Part shown: positions 32,718 to 46,067 of the stretch, piece by piece
Numbering within the stretch: position 1 is the stretch's first letter
How the letters are laid out: each line of letters begins with the position of its first letter
DNA from: Plumapathes pennacea
Lineage: Eukaryota; Cnidaria; Anthozoa; Antipatharia; Myriopathidae
Length of the DNA: 64,000 nt
Direction of reading: 5' to 3'
Assembly: GCA_964036295.1 (NCBI GenBank)
Contig: OZ038471.1
Location: forward strand, 11,302,184 to 11,366,183
The notes under the pieces: model-generated
Database searches by the model: none
Told to the model about the DNA's origin: nothing
What the model saw: only the letters and a program-made list of their open reading frames with translations
Translations under genes and position numbers: made by a program

Positions 32718-33537
32718 ATTTTATAAGTGACTGACAAGATCCTCCTTGGCTTTGGAGACTTGGAAGAAATTAGGGAAATTTTCTCAAGTGTCCAGAAGCG
32801 AGGAGGATGATGGCAAAGGAGAGCGGCGCCGGTTTTGGTACTTCCCTTTGGACAGCAATGGACACTTAGAAAAAATTAGAAAAAAAACTTGTTGGATAGG
32901 TCCGGGTACTCTTAAAAGTAGATATGGACATCATCCAAGTCGTAGGTAAAGATATACGACCATTAGGGAAAACAATTTACTTTTCACTTATTTTGTGGAT
33001 TTTGCTTCCTCGGCACCCAGGTACACGTTTCGGACCTTGTAATGTGGGAGCTTGTTGAGCGAGGTCAGACCTGAAACCGCGTTGGGTTAGCATGGTCGGC
33101 GGCACTGTGAGAGTATGACCGTTTAACGTGGCGTATACGATTGCGCTCGTGCTGGCTGTGTTCTGCCGATTGAGAAACGTCCTTTCGACCAGTGGTGAAA
33201 GGCAAAGAAGAGTTTGGTGTTGTACCTGTATATGCCTGTAAGGCAAACCAAGTGTGAGTCCGAAGGCACAGCTCGAAGTTTGTCCTGAAGTCGGTGTTGG
33301 CTGGCCGCCCCCTGTGAATGGCCGTTTGTCTGGGTCGAAGCGTGGAAGGCCAGCTCTTCCCGGCTAAGGGAATGCCAAGACGTGGAAAAGATGTCAGCCC
33401 TATCGATCGCTGGCTGCCCGGGAGGGCGGTTAGGACGGATATTGAGAGAAACTGGTGAAGAAACACTGGGGTGCTTCTGAGTATTCGCCCGGGCGTCCAG
33501 TCTGTTCCAAGAGAGCGGCTCGGGGTAGGTAAACAGT

Positions 33538-34197
33538 TATCTGGTTGATCATGCAACTAGTTATATGCTTGTATCAAAGATCCATTACTTTGTTGGAGTT
33601 CTAGGCTAGTGGTGTCAGAAAAGTTACCAAATGGTAAATGGTTTGTGGCAGAGAAGCGCTCATAGCGACGTTGCTTTTTGAATCCTTTGATGTCGGCTCT
33701 TTCTATGATTGGGAAGCAGAATGCGGCAAGTGTTGGATTGATCACCCATCAGTAATGAAGGGGAACTGGGTTTAGACCGTCGTGAGACGGGTCAGTTTTA
33801 CCCTAGTGAAGAAAGATTGTTGGAATAGTAACTGCTGAATATAAGAGTTAGCGCAGATTCAGGCAATTGGCATTTGTACTTGGCTGAAAAGCCAATAGTG
33901 CGAAGCCACCATCTGTTTGGATTTTGACTGAACGCCTCTAAGTCAAAATGCGTGCTAGAAGTAACAATTATTATCTTCAGCTGTTCTCAGGCGAACAAGG
34001 ATAGAGGTTGCGGTCTCATCTTTTCCAATATGTAAGGGGAGAGAATAGCCTGCGATGTACTATCCAGACCAAAAGCTAAAACTTCTGCAGGTAGATGTTT
34101 TGCAGATGACTTAAAAAGAGGACGGGATACTGTAAGTTGTAGGGTAGCCTTGTTGCTACAATCTTCTGAGACTTAGCCTCTGTTTTAAGATTTGTTC
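33538..34197 (+). pseudogene. Chimeric rRNA pseudogene, copy 11 (beta, B spacer before it)
   Basis: Beta form. Private change agaagcgctcatag (33653–33666). The preceding spacer is the gtggcgtatacg B variant. Confidence 0.88.
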
Positions 34198-35017
34198 ATT
34201 TTATAAGTGACTGACAAGATCCTCCTTGGCTTTGGAGACTTGGAAGAAAATAGGGAAATTTTCTCAAGTGTCCAGAAGCGAGGAGGATGATGGCAAAGGA
34301 GAGCGGCGCCGGTTTTGGTACTTCCCTTTGGACAGCAATGGACACTTAGAAAAAATTAGAAAAAAAACTTGTTGGATAGGTCCGGGTACTCTTAAAAGTA
34401 GATATGGACATCATCCAAGTCGTAGGTAAAGATATACGACCATTAGGGAAAACAATTTACTTTTCACTTATTTTGTGGATTTTGCTTGCTCGGCACCCAG
34501 GTACACGTTTCGGACCTTGTAATGTGAGAGCTTGTTGAGCGAGGTCAGACCTGAAACCGCGTTGGGTTAGCATGGTCGGCGGCACTGTGAGAGTATGACC
34601 GTTTAACGTGGCGTATACGATTGCGCTCGTGCTGGCTGTGTTCTGCCGATTGAGAAACGTCCTTTCGACCAGTGGTGAAAGGCAAAGAAGTGTTTGGTGT
34701 TGTACCTGTATATGCCTGTAAGGCAAACCAAGTGTGAGTCCGAAGGCACAGCTCGAAGTTTGTCCTGAAGTCGGTGTTGGCTGGCCGCCCGCTGTGAATG
34801 GCCCTTTGTCTGGGTCGAAGCGTGGAAGGCCAGTTCTTCCCGGCTAAGGGAATGCCAAGACGTGGAAAAGATGTCAGCCCTATCGACCGCTGGCTGCCCG
34901 GGAGGGCGGTTAGGACGGATGTTAAGAGAAACTGGTGAAGAAACACTGGGGTGCTTCTGAGTATTCGCCCGGGCGTCCAGTCTGTTCCAAGAGAGCGGCT
35001 CGGGGTAGGTAAACAGT

Positions 35018-35677
35018 TATCTGGTTGATCATGCAGCTAGTTATATGCTTGTATCAAAGATCCATTACTTTGTTGGAGTTCTAGGCTAGTGGTGTCAGAA
35101 AAGTTACCAAATGGTAAATGGTTTGTGGCAGAGAAGCGTTCATAGCGACGTTGCTTTTTGAATCCTTTGATGTCGGCTCTTTCTATGATTGGGAAGCAGA
35201 ATGCGGCAAGTGTTGGATTGATCACCCATCAGTAATGAAGGGGAACTGGGTTTAGACCGTCGTGAGACGGGTCAGTTTTACCCTAGTGAAGAAAGATTGT
35301 TGGAATAGTAACTGCTGAATATAAGAGTTAGCGCAGATTCAGGCAATTGGCATTTGTACTTGGCTGAAAAGCCAATAGTGCGAAGCCACCATCTGTTTGG
35401 ATTATGACTGAACGCCTCTAAGTCAAAATGCGTGCTAGAAGTAATAATTATTATCTTCAGCTGTTCTCAGGAGAACAAGGATAGAGGTTGCGGTCTCATC
35501 TTTTCCAATATGTAAGGGGAGAGAATAACCTCCGATGTACTATCCAGACCAAAAGCTAAAACTTCTGCAGGTAGATGTTTTGCAGATGACTTAAAAAGAG
35601 GACGGGATACTGTAAGTTGTAGGGTAGCCTTGTTGCTACAATCTTCTGAGACTTAGCCTCTGTTTTAAGATTTGTTC
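35018..35677 (+). pseudogene. Chimeric rRNA pseudogene, copy 12 (beta, B spacer before it)
   Basis: Beta form with gcagctagttatatg at the 18S start and ctcaggagaacaagg; the same block recurs in copies 13, 14 and 16. Confidence 0.88.
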
Positions 35678-36497
35678 ATTTTATAAGTGACTGACAAGAT
35701 CCTCCTTGGCTTTGGAGACTTGGAAGAAATTAGGGAAATTTTCTCAAGTGTCCAGAAGCGAGGAGGATGATGGCAAAGGAGAGCGGCGCCGGTTTTGGTA
35801 CTTCCCTTTGGACAGCAATGGACACTTAGAAAAAATTAGAAAAAAAACTTGTTGGATAGGTCCGGGTACTCTTAAAAGTAGATATGGACATCATCCAAGT
35901 CGTAGGTAAAGATATACGACCATTAGGGAAAACAATTTACTTTTCACTTATTTTGTGGATTTTGCTTGCTCGGCACCCAGGTACACGTTTCGGACCTTGT
36001 AATGTGAGAGCTTGTTGAGCGAGGTCAGACCTGAAACCGCGTTGGGTTAGCATGGTCGGCGGCACTGTGAGAGTATGACCGTTTAACGTGGCGTATACGA
36101 TTGCGCTCGTGCTGGCTGTGTTCTGCCGATTGAGAAACGTCCTTTCGACCAGTGGTGAAAGGCAAAGAAGTGTTTGGTGTTGTACCTGTATATGCCTGTA
36201 AGGCAAACCAAGTGTGAGTCCGAAGGCACAGCTCGAAGTTTGTCCTGAAGTCGGTGTTGGCTGGCCGCCCGCTGTGAATGGCCCTTTGTCTGGGTCGAAG
36301 CGTGGAAGGCCAGTTCTTCCCGGCTAAGGGAATGCCAAGACGTGGAAAAGATGTCAGCCCTATCGACCGCTGGCTGCCCGGGAGGGCGGTTAGGACGGAT
36401 GTTAAGAGAAACTGGTGAAGAAACACTGGGGTGCTTCTGAGTATTCGCCCGGGCGTCCAGTCTGTTCCAAGAGAGCGGCTCGGGGTAGGTAAACAGT

Positions 36498-37157
36498 TAT
36501 CTGGTTGATCATGCAGCTAGTTATATGCTTGTATCAAAGATCCATTACTTTGTTGGAGTTCTAGGCTAGTGGTGTCAGAAAAGTTACCAAATGGTAAATG
36601 GTTTGTGGCAGAGAAGCGTTCATAGCGACGTTGCTTTTTGAATCCTTTGATGTCGGCTCTTTCTATGATTGGGAAGCAGAATGCGGCAAGTGTTGGATTG
36701 ATCACCCATCAGTAATGAAGGGGAACTGGGTTTAGACCGTCGTGAGACGGGTCAGTTTTACCCTAGTGAAGAAAGATTGTTGGAATAGTAACTGCTGAAT
36801 ATAAGAGTTAGCGCAGATTCAGGCAATTGGCATTTGTACTTGGCTGAAAAGCCAATAGTGCGAAGCCACCATCTGTTTGGATTATGACTGAACGCCTCTA
36901 AGTCAAAATGCGTGCTAGAAGTAATAATTATTATCTTCAGCTGTTCTCAGGAGAACAAGGATAGAGGTTGCGGTCTCATCTTTTCCGATATGTAAGGGGA
37001 GAGAATAACCTCCGATGTACTATCCAGACCAAAAGCTAAAACTTCTGCAGGTAGATGTTTTGCAGATGACTTAAAAAGAGGACGGGATACTGTAAGTTGT
37101 AGGGTAGCCTTGTTGCTACAATCTTCTGAGACTTAGCCTCTGTTTTAAGATTTGTTC
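36498..37157 (+). pseudogene. Chimeric rRNA pseudogene, copy 13 (beta, B spacer before it)
   Basis: Almost identical to copy 12, 1480 bp upstream. Private change ttttccgatatgtaag (36981–36996). Confidence 0.88.
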
Positions 37158-37977
37158 ATTTTATAAGTGACTGACAAGATCCTCCTTGGCTTTGGAGACT
37201 TGGAAGAAATTAGGGAAATTTTCTCAAGTGTCCAGAAGCGAGGAGGATGATGGCAAAGGAGAGCGGCGCCGGTTTTGGTACTTCCCTTTGGACAGCAATG
37301 GACACTTAGAAAAAATTAGAAAAAAAACTTGTTGGATAGGTCCGGGTACTCTTAAAAGTAGATATGGACATCATCCAAGTCGTAGGTAAAGATATACGAC
37401 CATTAGGGAAAACAATTTACTTTTCACTTATTTTGTGGATTTTGCTTGCTCGGCACCCAGGTACACGTTTCGGACCTTGTAATGTGAGAGCTTGTTGAGC
37501 GAGGTCAGACCTGAAACCGCGTTGGGTTAGCATGGTCGGCGGCACTGTGAGAGTATGACCGTTTAACGTGGCGTATACGATTGCGCTCGTGCTGGCTGTG
37601 TTCTGCCGATTGAGAAACGTCCTTTCGACCAGTGGTGAAAGGCAAAGAAGTGTTTGGTGTTGTACCTGTATATGCCTGTAAGGCAAACCAAGTGTGAGTC
37701 CGAAGGCACAGCTCGAAGTTTGTCCTGAAGTCGGTGTTGGCTGGCCGCCCGCTGTGAATGGCCCTTTGTCTGGGTCGAAGCGTGGAAGGCCGGTTCTTCC
37801 CGGCTAAGGGAATGCCAAGACGTGGAAAAGATGTCAGCCCTATCGACCGCTGGCTGCCCGGGAGGGCGGTTAGGACGGATGTTAAGAGAAACTGGTGAAG
37901 AAACACTGGGGTGCTTCTGAGTATTCGCCCGGGCGTCCAGTCTGTTCCAAGAGAGCGGCTCGGGGTAGGTAAACAGT

Positions 37978-38637
37978 TATCTGGTTGATCATGCAGCTAG
38001 TTATATGCTTGTATCAAAGATCCATTACTTTGTTGGAGTTCTAGGCTAGTGGTGTCAGAAAAGTTACCAAATGGTAAATGGTTTGTGGCAGAGAAGCGTT
38101 CATAGCGACGTTGCTTTTTGAATCCTTTGATGTCGGCTCTTTCTATGATTGGGAAGCAGAATGCGGCAAGTGTTGGATTGATCACCCATCAGTAATGAAG
38201 GGGAACTGGGTTTAGACCGTCGTGAGACGGGTCAGTTTTACCCTAGTGAAGAAAGATTGTTGGAATAGTAACTGCTGAATATAAGAGTTAGCGCAGATTC
38301 AGGCAATTGGCATTTGTACTTGGCTGAAAAGCCAATAGTGCGAAGCCACCATCTGTTTGGATTATGACTGAACGCCTCTAAGTCAAAATGCGTGCTAGAA
38401 GTAATAATTATTATCTTCAGCTGTTCTCAGGAGAACAAGGATAGAGGTTGCGGTCTCATCTTTTCCAATATGTAAGGGGAGAGAATAACCTCCGATGTAC
38501 TATCCAGACCAAAAGCTAAAACTTCTGCAGGTAGATGTTTTGCAGATGACTTAAAAAGAGGACGGGATACTGTAAGTTGTAGGGTAGCCTTGTTGCTACA
38601 ATCTTCTGAGACTTAGCCTCTGTTTTAAGATTTGTTC
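37978..38637 (+). pseudogene. Chimeric rRNA pseudogene, copy 14 (beta, B spacer before it)
   Basis: First half of a 2,970-bp dimer. The spacers on both sides carry variants (ggccggttcttcc before, gaagttaaggaaatt after) that recur exactly 2,970 bp downstream. Confidence 0.88.
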
Positions 38638-39467
38638 ATTTTTTAAGTGACTGACAAGATCCTCCTTGGCTTTGGAGACTTGGAAGAAGTTAAGGAAATT
38701 TTCTCAAGTGTCCAGAAGCGAGGAGGATGATGGCAAAGGAGAGCGGCGCCGGTTTTGGTACTTCCCTTTGGACAGCAATGGACACTTAGAAAAAATTAGA
38801 AAAAAAACTTGTTGGATAGGTCCGGGTACTCTTAAAAGTAGATATGGACATCATCCAAGTCGTAGGTAAAGATATACGACCATTAGGGAAAACAATTTAC
38901 TTTTCACTTATTTTGTGGATTTTGCTTGCTCGGCACCCAGGTACACGTTTCGGACCTTGTAGTGTGGGAGCTTGTTGAGCGAGGTCAGACCTGAAACCGC
39001 GTTGGGTTAGCATGGTCGGCGGCACTGTGAGAGTATGACCGTTTAACGTGGTGTACTACGATTGCGTTCGTGCTGGCTGTGTTCTGCCGATTGAGAAACG
39101 TCCTTTCGACCAGTGGTGAAAGGCAAAGAAGAGTTTGGTGTTGTACCTGTATATGCCTGTAAGGCAAACCAAGTGTGAGTCGGAAGGCACAGCTCGAAGT
39201 TTGTCCTGGGGTCGGTGTTGGCTGGCCGCCCCCTGTGAATGGCCCTTTGTCTGGGTCTAAGCGTGGAAGGCCAGTTCTTCTCGGCTAAGGGAATGCCAAG
39301 ACGTGGAAAAGATGTCAGCCCTATCGACCGCTGGCTGCCCGGGAGGGCGGTTAGGACGGATCGGAGGGATATTGAGAAAAACTGGTGAAGAAACACTCGA
39401 GTGCTTCTGAGTATTCGCCCGGGCGTCCAGTCTGTTCCAAGAGAGCGGCCCGGGGTAGGTAAACAGT

Positions 39468-40127
39468 TATCTGGTTGATCATGCAACTAGATATATGCTT
39501 GTATCAAAGATCCATTACTTTGTTGGAGTTCTAAGCTAGTGGTGTCAGAAAAGTTACCAAATGGTAAATGGTTTGTGGCAGAGAAGCGTTCATAGCGACG
39601 TTGCTTTTTGAATCCTTTGATGTCGGCTCTTTCTATGATTGGGAAGCAGAATGCGGCAAGTGTTGGATTGATCACCCATCAGTAATGAAGGGGAACTGGG
39701 TTTAGACCGTCGTGAGACGGGTCAGTTTTACCCTAGTGAAGAAAGATTGTTGGAATAGTAACTGCTGAATATAAGAGTTAGCGCAGATTCAGGCAATTGG
39801 CATTTGTACTTGGCTGAAAAGCCAATAGTGCGAAGCCACCATCTGTTTGGATTTTGACTGAACGCCTCTAAGTCAAAATGCGTGCTAGAAGTAACAATTA
39901 TTATCTTCAGCTGTTCTCAGGCGAACAAGGATAGAGGTTGCGGTCTCATCTTTTCCAATATGTAAGGGGAGAGAATAGCCTGCGATGTACTATCCAGACC
40001 AAAAGCTAAAACTTCTGCAGGTAGATGTTTTGCAGATGACTTAAAAAGAGGACGGGATACTGTAAGTTGTAGGGTAGCCTTGTTGCTACAATCTTCTGAG
40101 ACTTAGCCTCTGTTTTAAGATTTGTTC
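39468..40127 (+). pseudogene. Chimeric rRNA pseudogene, copy 15 (beta, A spacer before it)
   Basis: Second half of the dimer that starts with copy 14. The preceding spacer has cttgtagtgtgggag and gtcctggggtcgg, both repeated 2,970 bp on. Confidence 0.88.
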
Positions 40128-40947
40128 ATTTTATAAGTGACTGACAAGATCCTCCTTGGCTTTGGAGACTTGGAAGAAATTAGGGAAATTTTCTCAAGTG
40201 TCCAGAAGCGAGGAGGATGATGGCAAAGGAGAGCGGCGCCGGTTTTGGTACTTCCCTTTGGACAGCAATGGACACTTAGAAAAAATTAGAAAAAAAACTT
40301 GTTGGATAGGTCCGGGTACTCTTAAAAGTAGATATGGACATCATCCAAGTCGTAGGTAAAGATATACGACCATTAGGGAAAACAATTTACTTTTCACTTA
40401 TTTTGTGGATTTTGCTTGCTCGGCACCCAGGTACACGTTTCGGACCTTGTAATGTGAGAGCTTGTTGAGCGAGGTCAGACCTGAAACCGCGTTGGGTTAG
40501 CATGGTCGGCGGCACTGTGAGAGTATGACCGTTTAACGTGGCGTATACGATTGCGCTCGTGCTGGCTGTGTTCTGCCGATTGAGAAACGTCCTTTCGACC
40601 AGTGGTGAAAGGCAAAGAAGTGTTTGGTGTTGTACCTGTATATGCCTGTAAGGCAAACCAAGTGTGAGTCCGAAGGCACAGCTCGAAGTTTGTCCTGAAG
40701 TCGGTGTTGGCTGGCCGCCCGCTGTGAATGGCCCTTTGTCTGGGTCGAAGCGTGGAAGGCCGGTTCTTCCCGGCTAAGGGAATGCCAAGACGTGGAAAAG
40801 ATGTCAGCCCTATCGACCGCTGGCTGCCCGGGAGGGCGGTTAGGACGGATGTTAAGAGAAACTGGTGAAGAAACACTGGGGTGCTTCTGAGTATTCGCCC
40901 GGGCGTCCAGTCTGTTCCAAGAGAGCGGCTCGGGGTAGGTAAACAGT

Positions 40948-41607
40948 TATCTGGTTGATCATGCAGCTAGTTATATGCTTGTATCAAAGATCCATTACTT
41001 TGTTGGAGTTCTAGGCTAGTGGTGTCAGAAAAGTTACCAAATGGTAAATGGTTTGTGGCAGAGAAGCGTTCATAGCGACGTTGCTTTTTGAATCCTTTGA
41101 TGTCGGCTCTTTCTATGATTGGGAAGCAGAATGCGGCAAGTGTTGGATTGATCACCCATCAGTAATGAAGGGGAACTGGGTTTAGACCGTCGTGAGACGG
41201 GTCAGTTTTACCCTAGTGAAGAAAGATTGTTGGAATAGTAACTGCTGAATATAAGAGTTAGCGCAGATTCAGGCAATTGGCATTTGTACTTGGCTGAAAA
41301 GCCAATAGTGCGAAGCCACCATCTGTTTGGATTATGACTGAACGCCTCTAAGTCAAAATGCGTGCTAGAAGTAATAATTATTATCTTCAGCTGTTCTCAG
41401 GAGAACAAGGATAGAGGTTGCGGTCTCATCTTTTCCAATATGTAAGGGGAGAGAATAACCTCCGATGTACTATCCAGACCAAAAGCTAAAACTTCTGCAG
41501 GTAGATGTTTTGCAGATGACTTAAAAAGAGGACGGGATACTGTAAGTTGTAGGGTAGCCTTGTTGCTACAATCTTCTGAGACTTAGCCTCTGTTTTAAGA
41601 TTTGTTC
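40948..41607 (+). pseudogene. Chimeric rRNA pseudogene, copy 16 (beta, B spacer before it)
   Basis: Counterpart of copy 14 in the next dimer, with the same private spacer variants on both sides. Confidence 0.88.
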
Positions 41608-42437
41608 ATTTTTTAAGTGACTGACAAGATCCTCCTTGGCTTTGGAGACTTGGAAGAAGTTAAGGAAATTTTCTCAAGTGTCCAGAAGCGAGGAGGATGA
41701 TGGCAAAGGAGAGCGGCGCCGGTTTTGGTACTTCCCTTTGGACAGCAATGGACACTTAGAAAAAATTAGAAAAAAAACTTGTTGGATAGGTCCGGGTACT
41801 CTTAAAAGTAGATATGGACATCATCCAAGTCGTAGGTAAAGATATACGACCATTAGGGAAAACAATTTACTTTTCACTTATTTTGTGGATTTTGCTTGCT
41901 CGGCACCCAGGTACACGTTTCGGACCTTGTAGTGTGGGAGCTTGTTGAGCGAGGTCAGACCTGAAACCGCGTTGGGTTAGCATGGTCGGCGGCACTGTGA
42001 GAGTATGACCGTTTAACGTGGTGTACTACGATTGCGTTCGTGCTGGCTGTGTTCTGCCGATTGAGAAACGTCCTTTCGACCAGTGGTGAAAGGCAAAGAA
42101 GAGTTTGGTGTTGTACCTGTATATGCCTGTAAGGCAAACCAAGTGTGAGTCGGAAGGCACAGCTCGAAGTTTGTCCTGGGGTCGGTGTTGGCTGGCCGCC
42201 CCCTGTGAATGGCCCTTTGTCTGGGTCTAAGCGTGGAAGGCCAGTTCTTCTCGGCTAAGGGAATGCCAAGACGTGGAAAAGATGTCAGCCCTATCGACCG
42301 CTGGCTGCCCGGGAGGGCGGTTAGGACGGATCGGAGGGATATTGATAAAAACTGGTGAAGAAACACTCGAGTGCTTCTGAGTATTCGCCCGGGCGTCCAG
42401 TCTGTTCCAAGAGAGCGGCCCGGGGTAGGTAAACAGT

Positions 42438-43097
42438 TATCTGGTTGATCATGCAACTAGATATATGCTTGTATCAAAGATCCATTACTTTGTTGGAGTT
42501 CTAAGCTAGTGGTGTCAGAAAAGTTACCAAATGGTAAATGGTTTGTGGCAGAGAAGCGTTCATAGCGACGTTGCTTTTTGAATCCTTTGATGTCGGCTCT
42601 TTCTATGATTGGGAAGCAGAATGCGGCAAGTGTTGGATTGATCACCCATCAGTAATGAAGGGGAACTGGGTTTAGACCGTCGTGAGACGGGTCAGTTTTA
42701 CCCTAGTGAAGAAAGATTGTTGGAATAGTAACTGCTGAATATAAGAGTTAGCGCAGATTCAGGCAATTGGCATTTGTACTTGGCTGAAAAGCCAATAGTG
42801 CGAAGCCACCATCTGTTTGGATTTTGACTGAACGCCTCTAAGTCAAAATGCGTGCTAGAAGTAACAATTATTATCTTCAGCTGTTCTCAGGCGAACAAGG
42901 ATAGAGGTTGCGGTCTCATCTTTTCCAATATGTAAGGGGAGAGAATAGCCTGCGATGTACTATCCAGACCAAAAGCTAAAACTTCTGCAGGTAGATGTTT
43001 TGCAGATGACTTAAAAAGAGGACGGGATACTGTAAGTTGTAGGGTAGCCTTGTTGCTACAATCTTCTGAGACTTAGCCTCTGTTTTAAGATTTGTTC
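42438..43097 (+). pseudogene. Chimeric rRNA pseudogene, copy 17 (beta, A spacer before it)
   Basis: Counterpart of copy 15 in the next dimer. The preceding spacer differs slightly (gatattgataaaaac instead of gatattgagaaaaac). Confidence 0.88.
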
Positions 43098-43917
43098 ATT
43101 TTATAAGTGACTGACAAGATCCTCCTTGGCTTTGGAGACTTGGAAGAAATTAGGGAAATTTTCTCAAGTGTCCAGAAGCGAGGAGGATGATGGCAAAGGA
43201 GAGCGGCGCCGGTTTTGGTACTTCCCTTTGGACAGCAATGGACACTTAGAAAAAATTAGAAAAAAAACTTGTTGGATAGGTCCGGGTACTCTTAAAAGTA
43301 GATATGGACATCATCCAAGTCGTAGGTAAAGATATACGACCATTAGGGAAAACAATTTACTTTTCACTTATTTTGTGAATTTTGCTTCCTCGGCACCCAG
43401 GTACACGTTTCGGACCTTGTAATGTGGGAGCTTGTTGAGCGAGGTCAGACCTGAAACCGCGTTGGGTTAGCATGGTCGGCGGCACTGTGAGAGTATGACC
43501 GTTTAACGTGGCGTATACGATTGCGCTCGTGCTGGCTGTGTTCTGCCGATTGAGAAACGTCCTTTCGACCAGTGGTGAAAGGCAAAGAAGAGTTTGGTGT
43601 TGTACCTGTATATGCCTGTAAGGCAAACCAAGTGTGAGTCCGAAGGCACAGCTCGAAGTTTGTCCTGAAGTCGGTGTTGGCTGGCCGCCCCCTGTGAATG
43701 GCCGTTTGTCTGGGTCGAAGCGTGGAAGGCCAGCTCTTCCCGGCTAAGGGAATGCCAAGACGTGGAAAAGATGTCAGCCCTATCGATCGCTGGCTGCCCG
43801 GGAGGGCGGTTAGGACGGATATTGAGAGAAACTGGTGAAGAAACACTGGTGTGTTTCTGAGTATTCGCCCGGGCGTCCAGTCTGTTCCAAGAGAGCGGCT
43901 CGGGGTAGGTAAACAGT

Positions 43918-44577
43918 TATCTGGTTGATCATGCAACTAGTTATATGCTTGTATCAAAGATCCATTACTTTGTTGGAGTTCTAGGCTAGTGGTGTCAGAA
44001 AAGTTACCAAATGGTAAATGGTTTGTGGCAGAGAAGCGTTCATAGCGACGTTGCTTTTTGAATCCTTTGATGTCGGCTCTTTCTATGATTGGGAAGCAGA
44101 ATGCGGCAAGTGTTGGATTGATCACCCATCAGTAATGAAGGGGAACTGGGTTTAGACCGTCGTGAGACGGGTCAGTTTTACCCTAGTGAAGAAAGATTGT
44201 TGGAATAGTAACTGCTGAATATAAGAGTTAGCGCAGATTCAGGCAATTGGCATTTGTACTTGGCTGAAAAGCCAATAGTGCGAAGCCACCATCTGTTTTG
44301 ATTTTGACTGAACGCCTCTAAGTCAAAATGCGTGCTAGAAGTAACAATTATTATCTTCAGCTGTTCTCAGGCGAACAAGGATAGAGGTTGCGGTCTCATC
44401 TTTTCCAATATGTAAGGGGAGAGAATAGCCTGCGATGTACTATCCAGACCAAAAGCTAAAACTTCTGCAGGTAGATGTTTTGCAGATGACTTAAAAAGAG
44501 GACGGGATACTGTAAGTTGTAGGGTAGCCTTGTTGCTACAATCTTCTGAGACTTAGCCTCTGTTTTAAGATTTGTTC
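43918..44577 (+). pseudogene. Chimeric rRNA pseudogene, copy 18 (beta, B spacer before it)
   Basis: It carries the ctgttttgattttgactg variant of copy 8 and is followed by the same rare spacer variant (aaatttgaaaaaaaac, ggatgggtccgg). Confidence 0.88.
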
Positions 44578-45407
44578 ATTTTATAAGTGACTGACAAGAT
44601 CCTCCTTGGCTTTGGAGACTTGGAAGAAATTAGGGAAATTTTCTCAAGTGTCCAGAAGCGAGGAGGATGATGGCAAAGGAGAGCGGCGCCGGTTTTGGTA
44701 CTTCCCTTTGGACAGCAATGGACACTTAGAAAAAATTTGAAAAAAAACTTGTTGGATGGGTCCGGGTACTCTTAAAAGTAGATATGGACATCATCCAAGT
44801 CGTAGGTAAAGATATACGACCATTAGGGAAAACAATTTACTTTTCACTTATTTTGTGGATTTTGCTTCCTCGGCACCCAGGTACACGTTTCGGACCTTGT
44901 AATGTGGGAGCTTGTTGAGCGAGGTCAGACCTGAAACCGCGTTGGGTTAGCATGGTCGGCGGCACTGTGAGAGTATGACCGTTTAACGTGGTGTACTACG
45001 ATTGCGTTCGTGCTGGCTGTGTTCTGCCGATTGAGAAACGTCCTTTCGACCAGTGGTGAAAGGCAAAGAAGTGTTTGGTGTTGTACCTGTATATGCCTGT
45101 AAGGCAAACCAAGTGTGAGTCGGAAGGCACAGCTCGAAGTTTGTCCTGAGGTCGGTGTTGGCTGGCCGCCCCCTGTGAATGGCCCTTTGTCTGGGTCTAA
45201 GCGTGGAAGGCCAGTTCTTCTCGGCTAAGGGAATGCCAAGACGTGGAAAAGATGTCAGCCCTATCGACCGCTGGCTGCCCGGGAGGGCGGTTAGGACGGA
45301 TCGGAGGGATATTGAGAAAAACTGGTGAAGAAACACTCGAGTGCTTCTGAGTATTCGCCCGGGCGTCCAGTCTGTTCCAAGAGAGCGGCCCGGGGTAGGT
45401 AAACAGT

Positions 45408-46067
45408 TATCTGGTTGATCATGCAACTAGTTATATGCTTGTATCAAAGATCCATTACTTTGTTGGAGTTCTAGGCTAGTGGTGTCAGAAAAGTTACCAA
45501 ATGGTAAATGGTTTGTGGCAGAGAAGCGTTCATAGCGACGTTGCTTTTTGAATCCTTTGATGTCGGCTCTTTCTATGATTGGGAAGCAGAATGCGGCAAG
45601 TGTTGGATTGATCACCCATCAGTAATGAAGGGGAACTGGGTTTAGACCGTCGTGAGACGGGTCAGTTTTACCCTAGTGAAGAAAGATTGTTGGAATAGTA
45701 ACTGCTGAATATAAGAGTTAGCGCAGATTCAGGCAATTGGCATTTGTACTTGGCTGAAAAGCCAATAATGCGAAGCCACCATCTGTTTGGATTTTGACTG
45801 AACGCCTCTAAGTCAAAATGCGTGCTAGAAGTAACAATTATTATCTTCAGCTGTTCTCAGGCGAACAAGGATAGAGGTTGCGGTCTCATCTTTTCCAATA
45901 TGTAAGGGGAGAGAATAGCCTGCGATGTACTATCCAGACCAAAAGCTAAAACTTCTGCAGGTAGATGTTTTGCAGATGACTTAAAAAGAGGACGGGATAC
46001 TGTAAGTTGTAGGGTAGCCTTGTTGCTACAATCTTCTGAGACTTAGCCTCTGTTTTAAGATTTGTTC
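45408..46067 (+). pseudogene. Chimeric rRNA pseudogene, copy 19 (beta, A spacer before it)
   Basis: Beta form with a private change ccaataatgcgaagcc (45763–45778). Confidence 0.88.
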
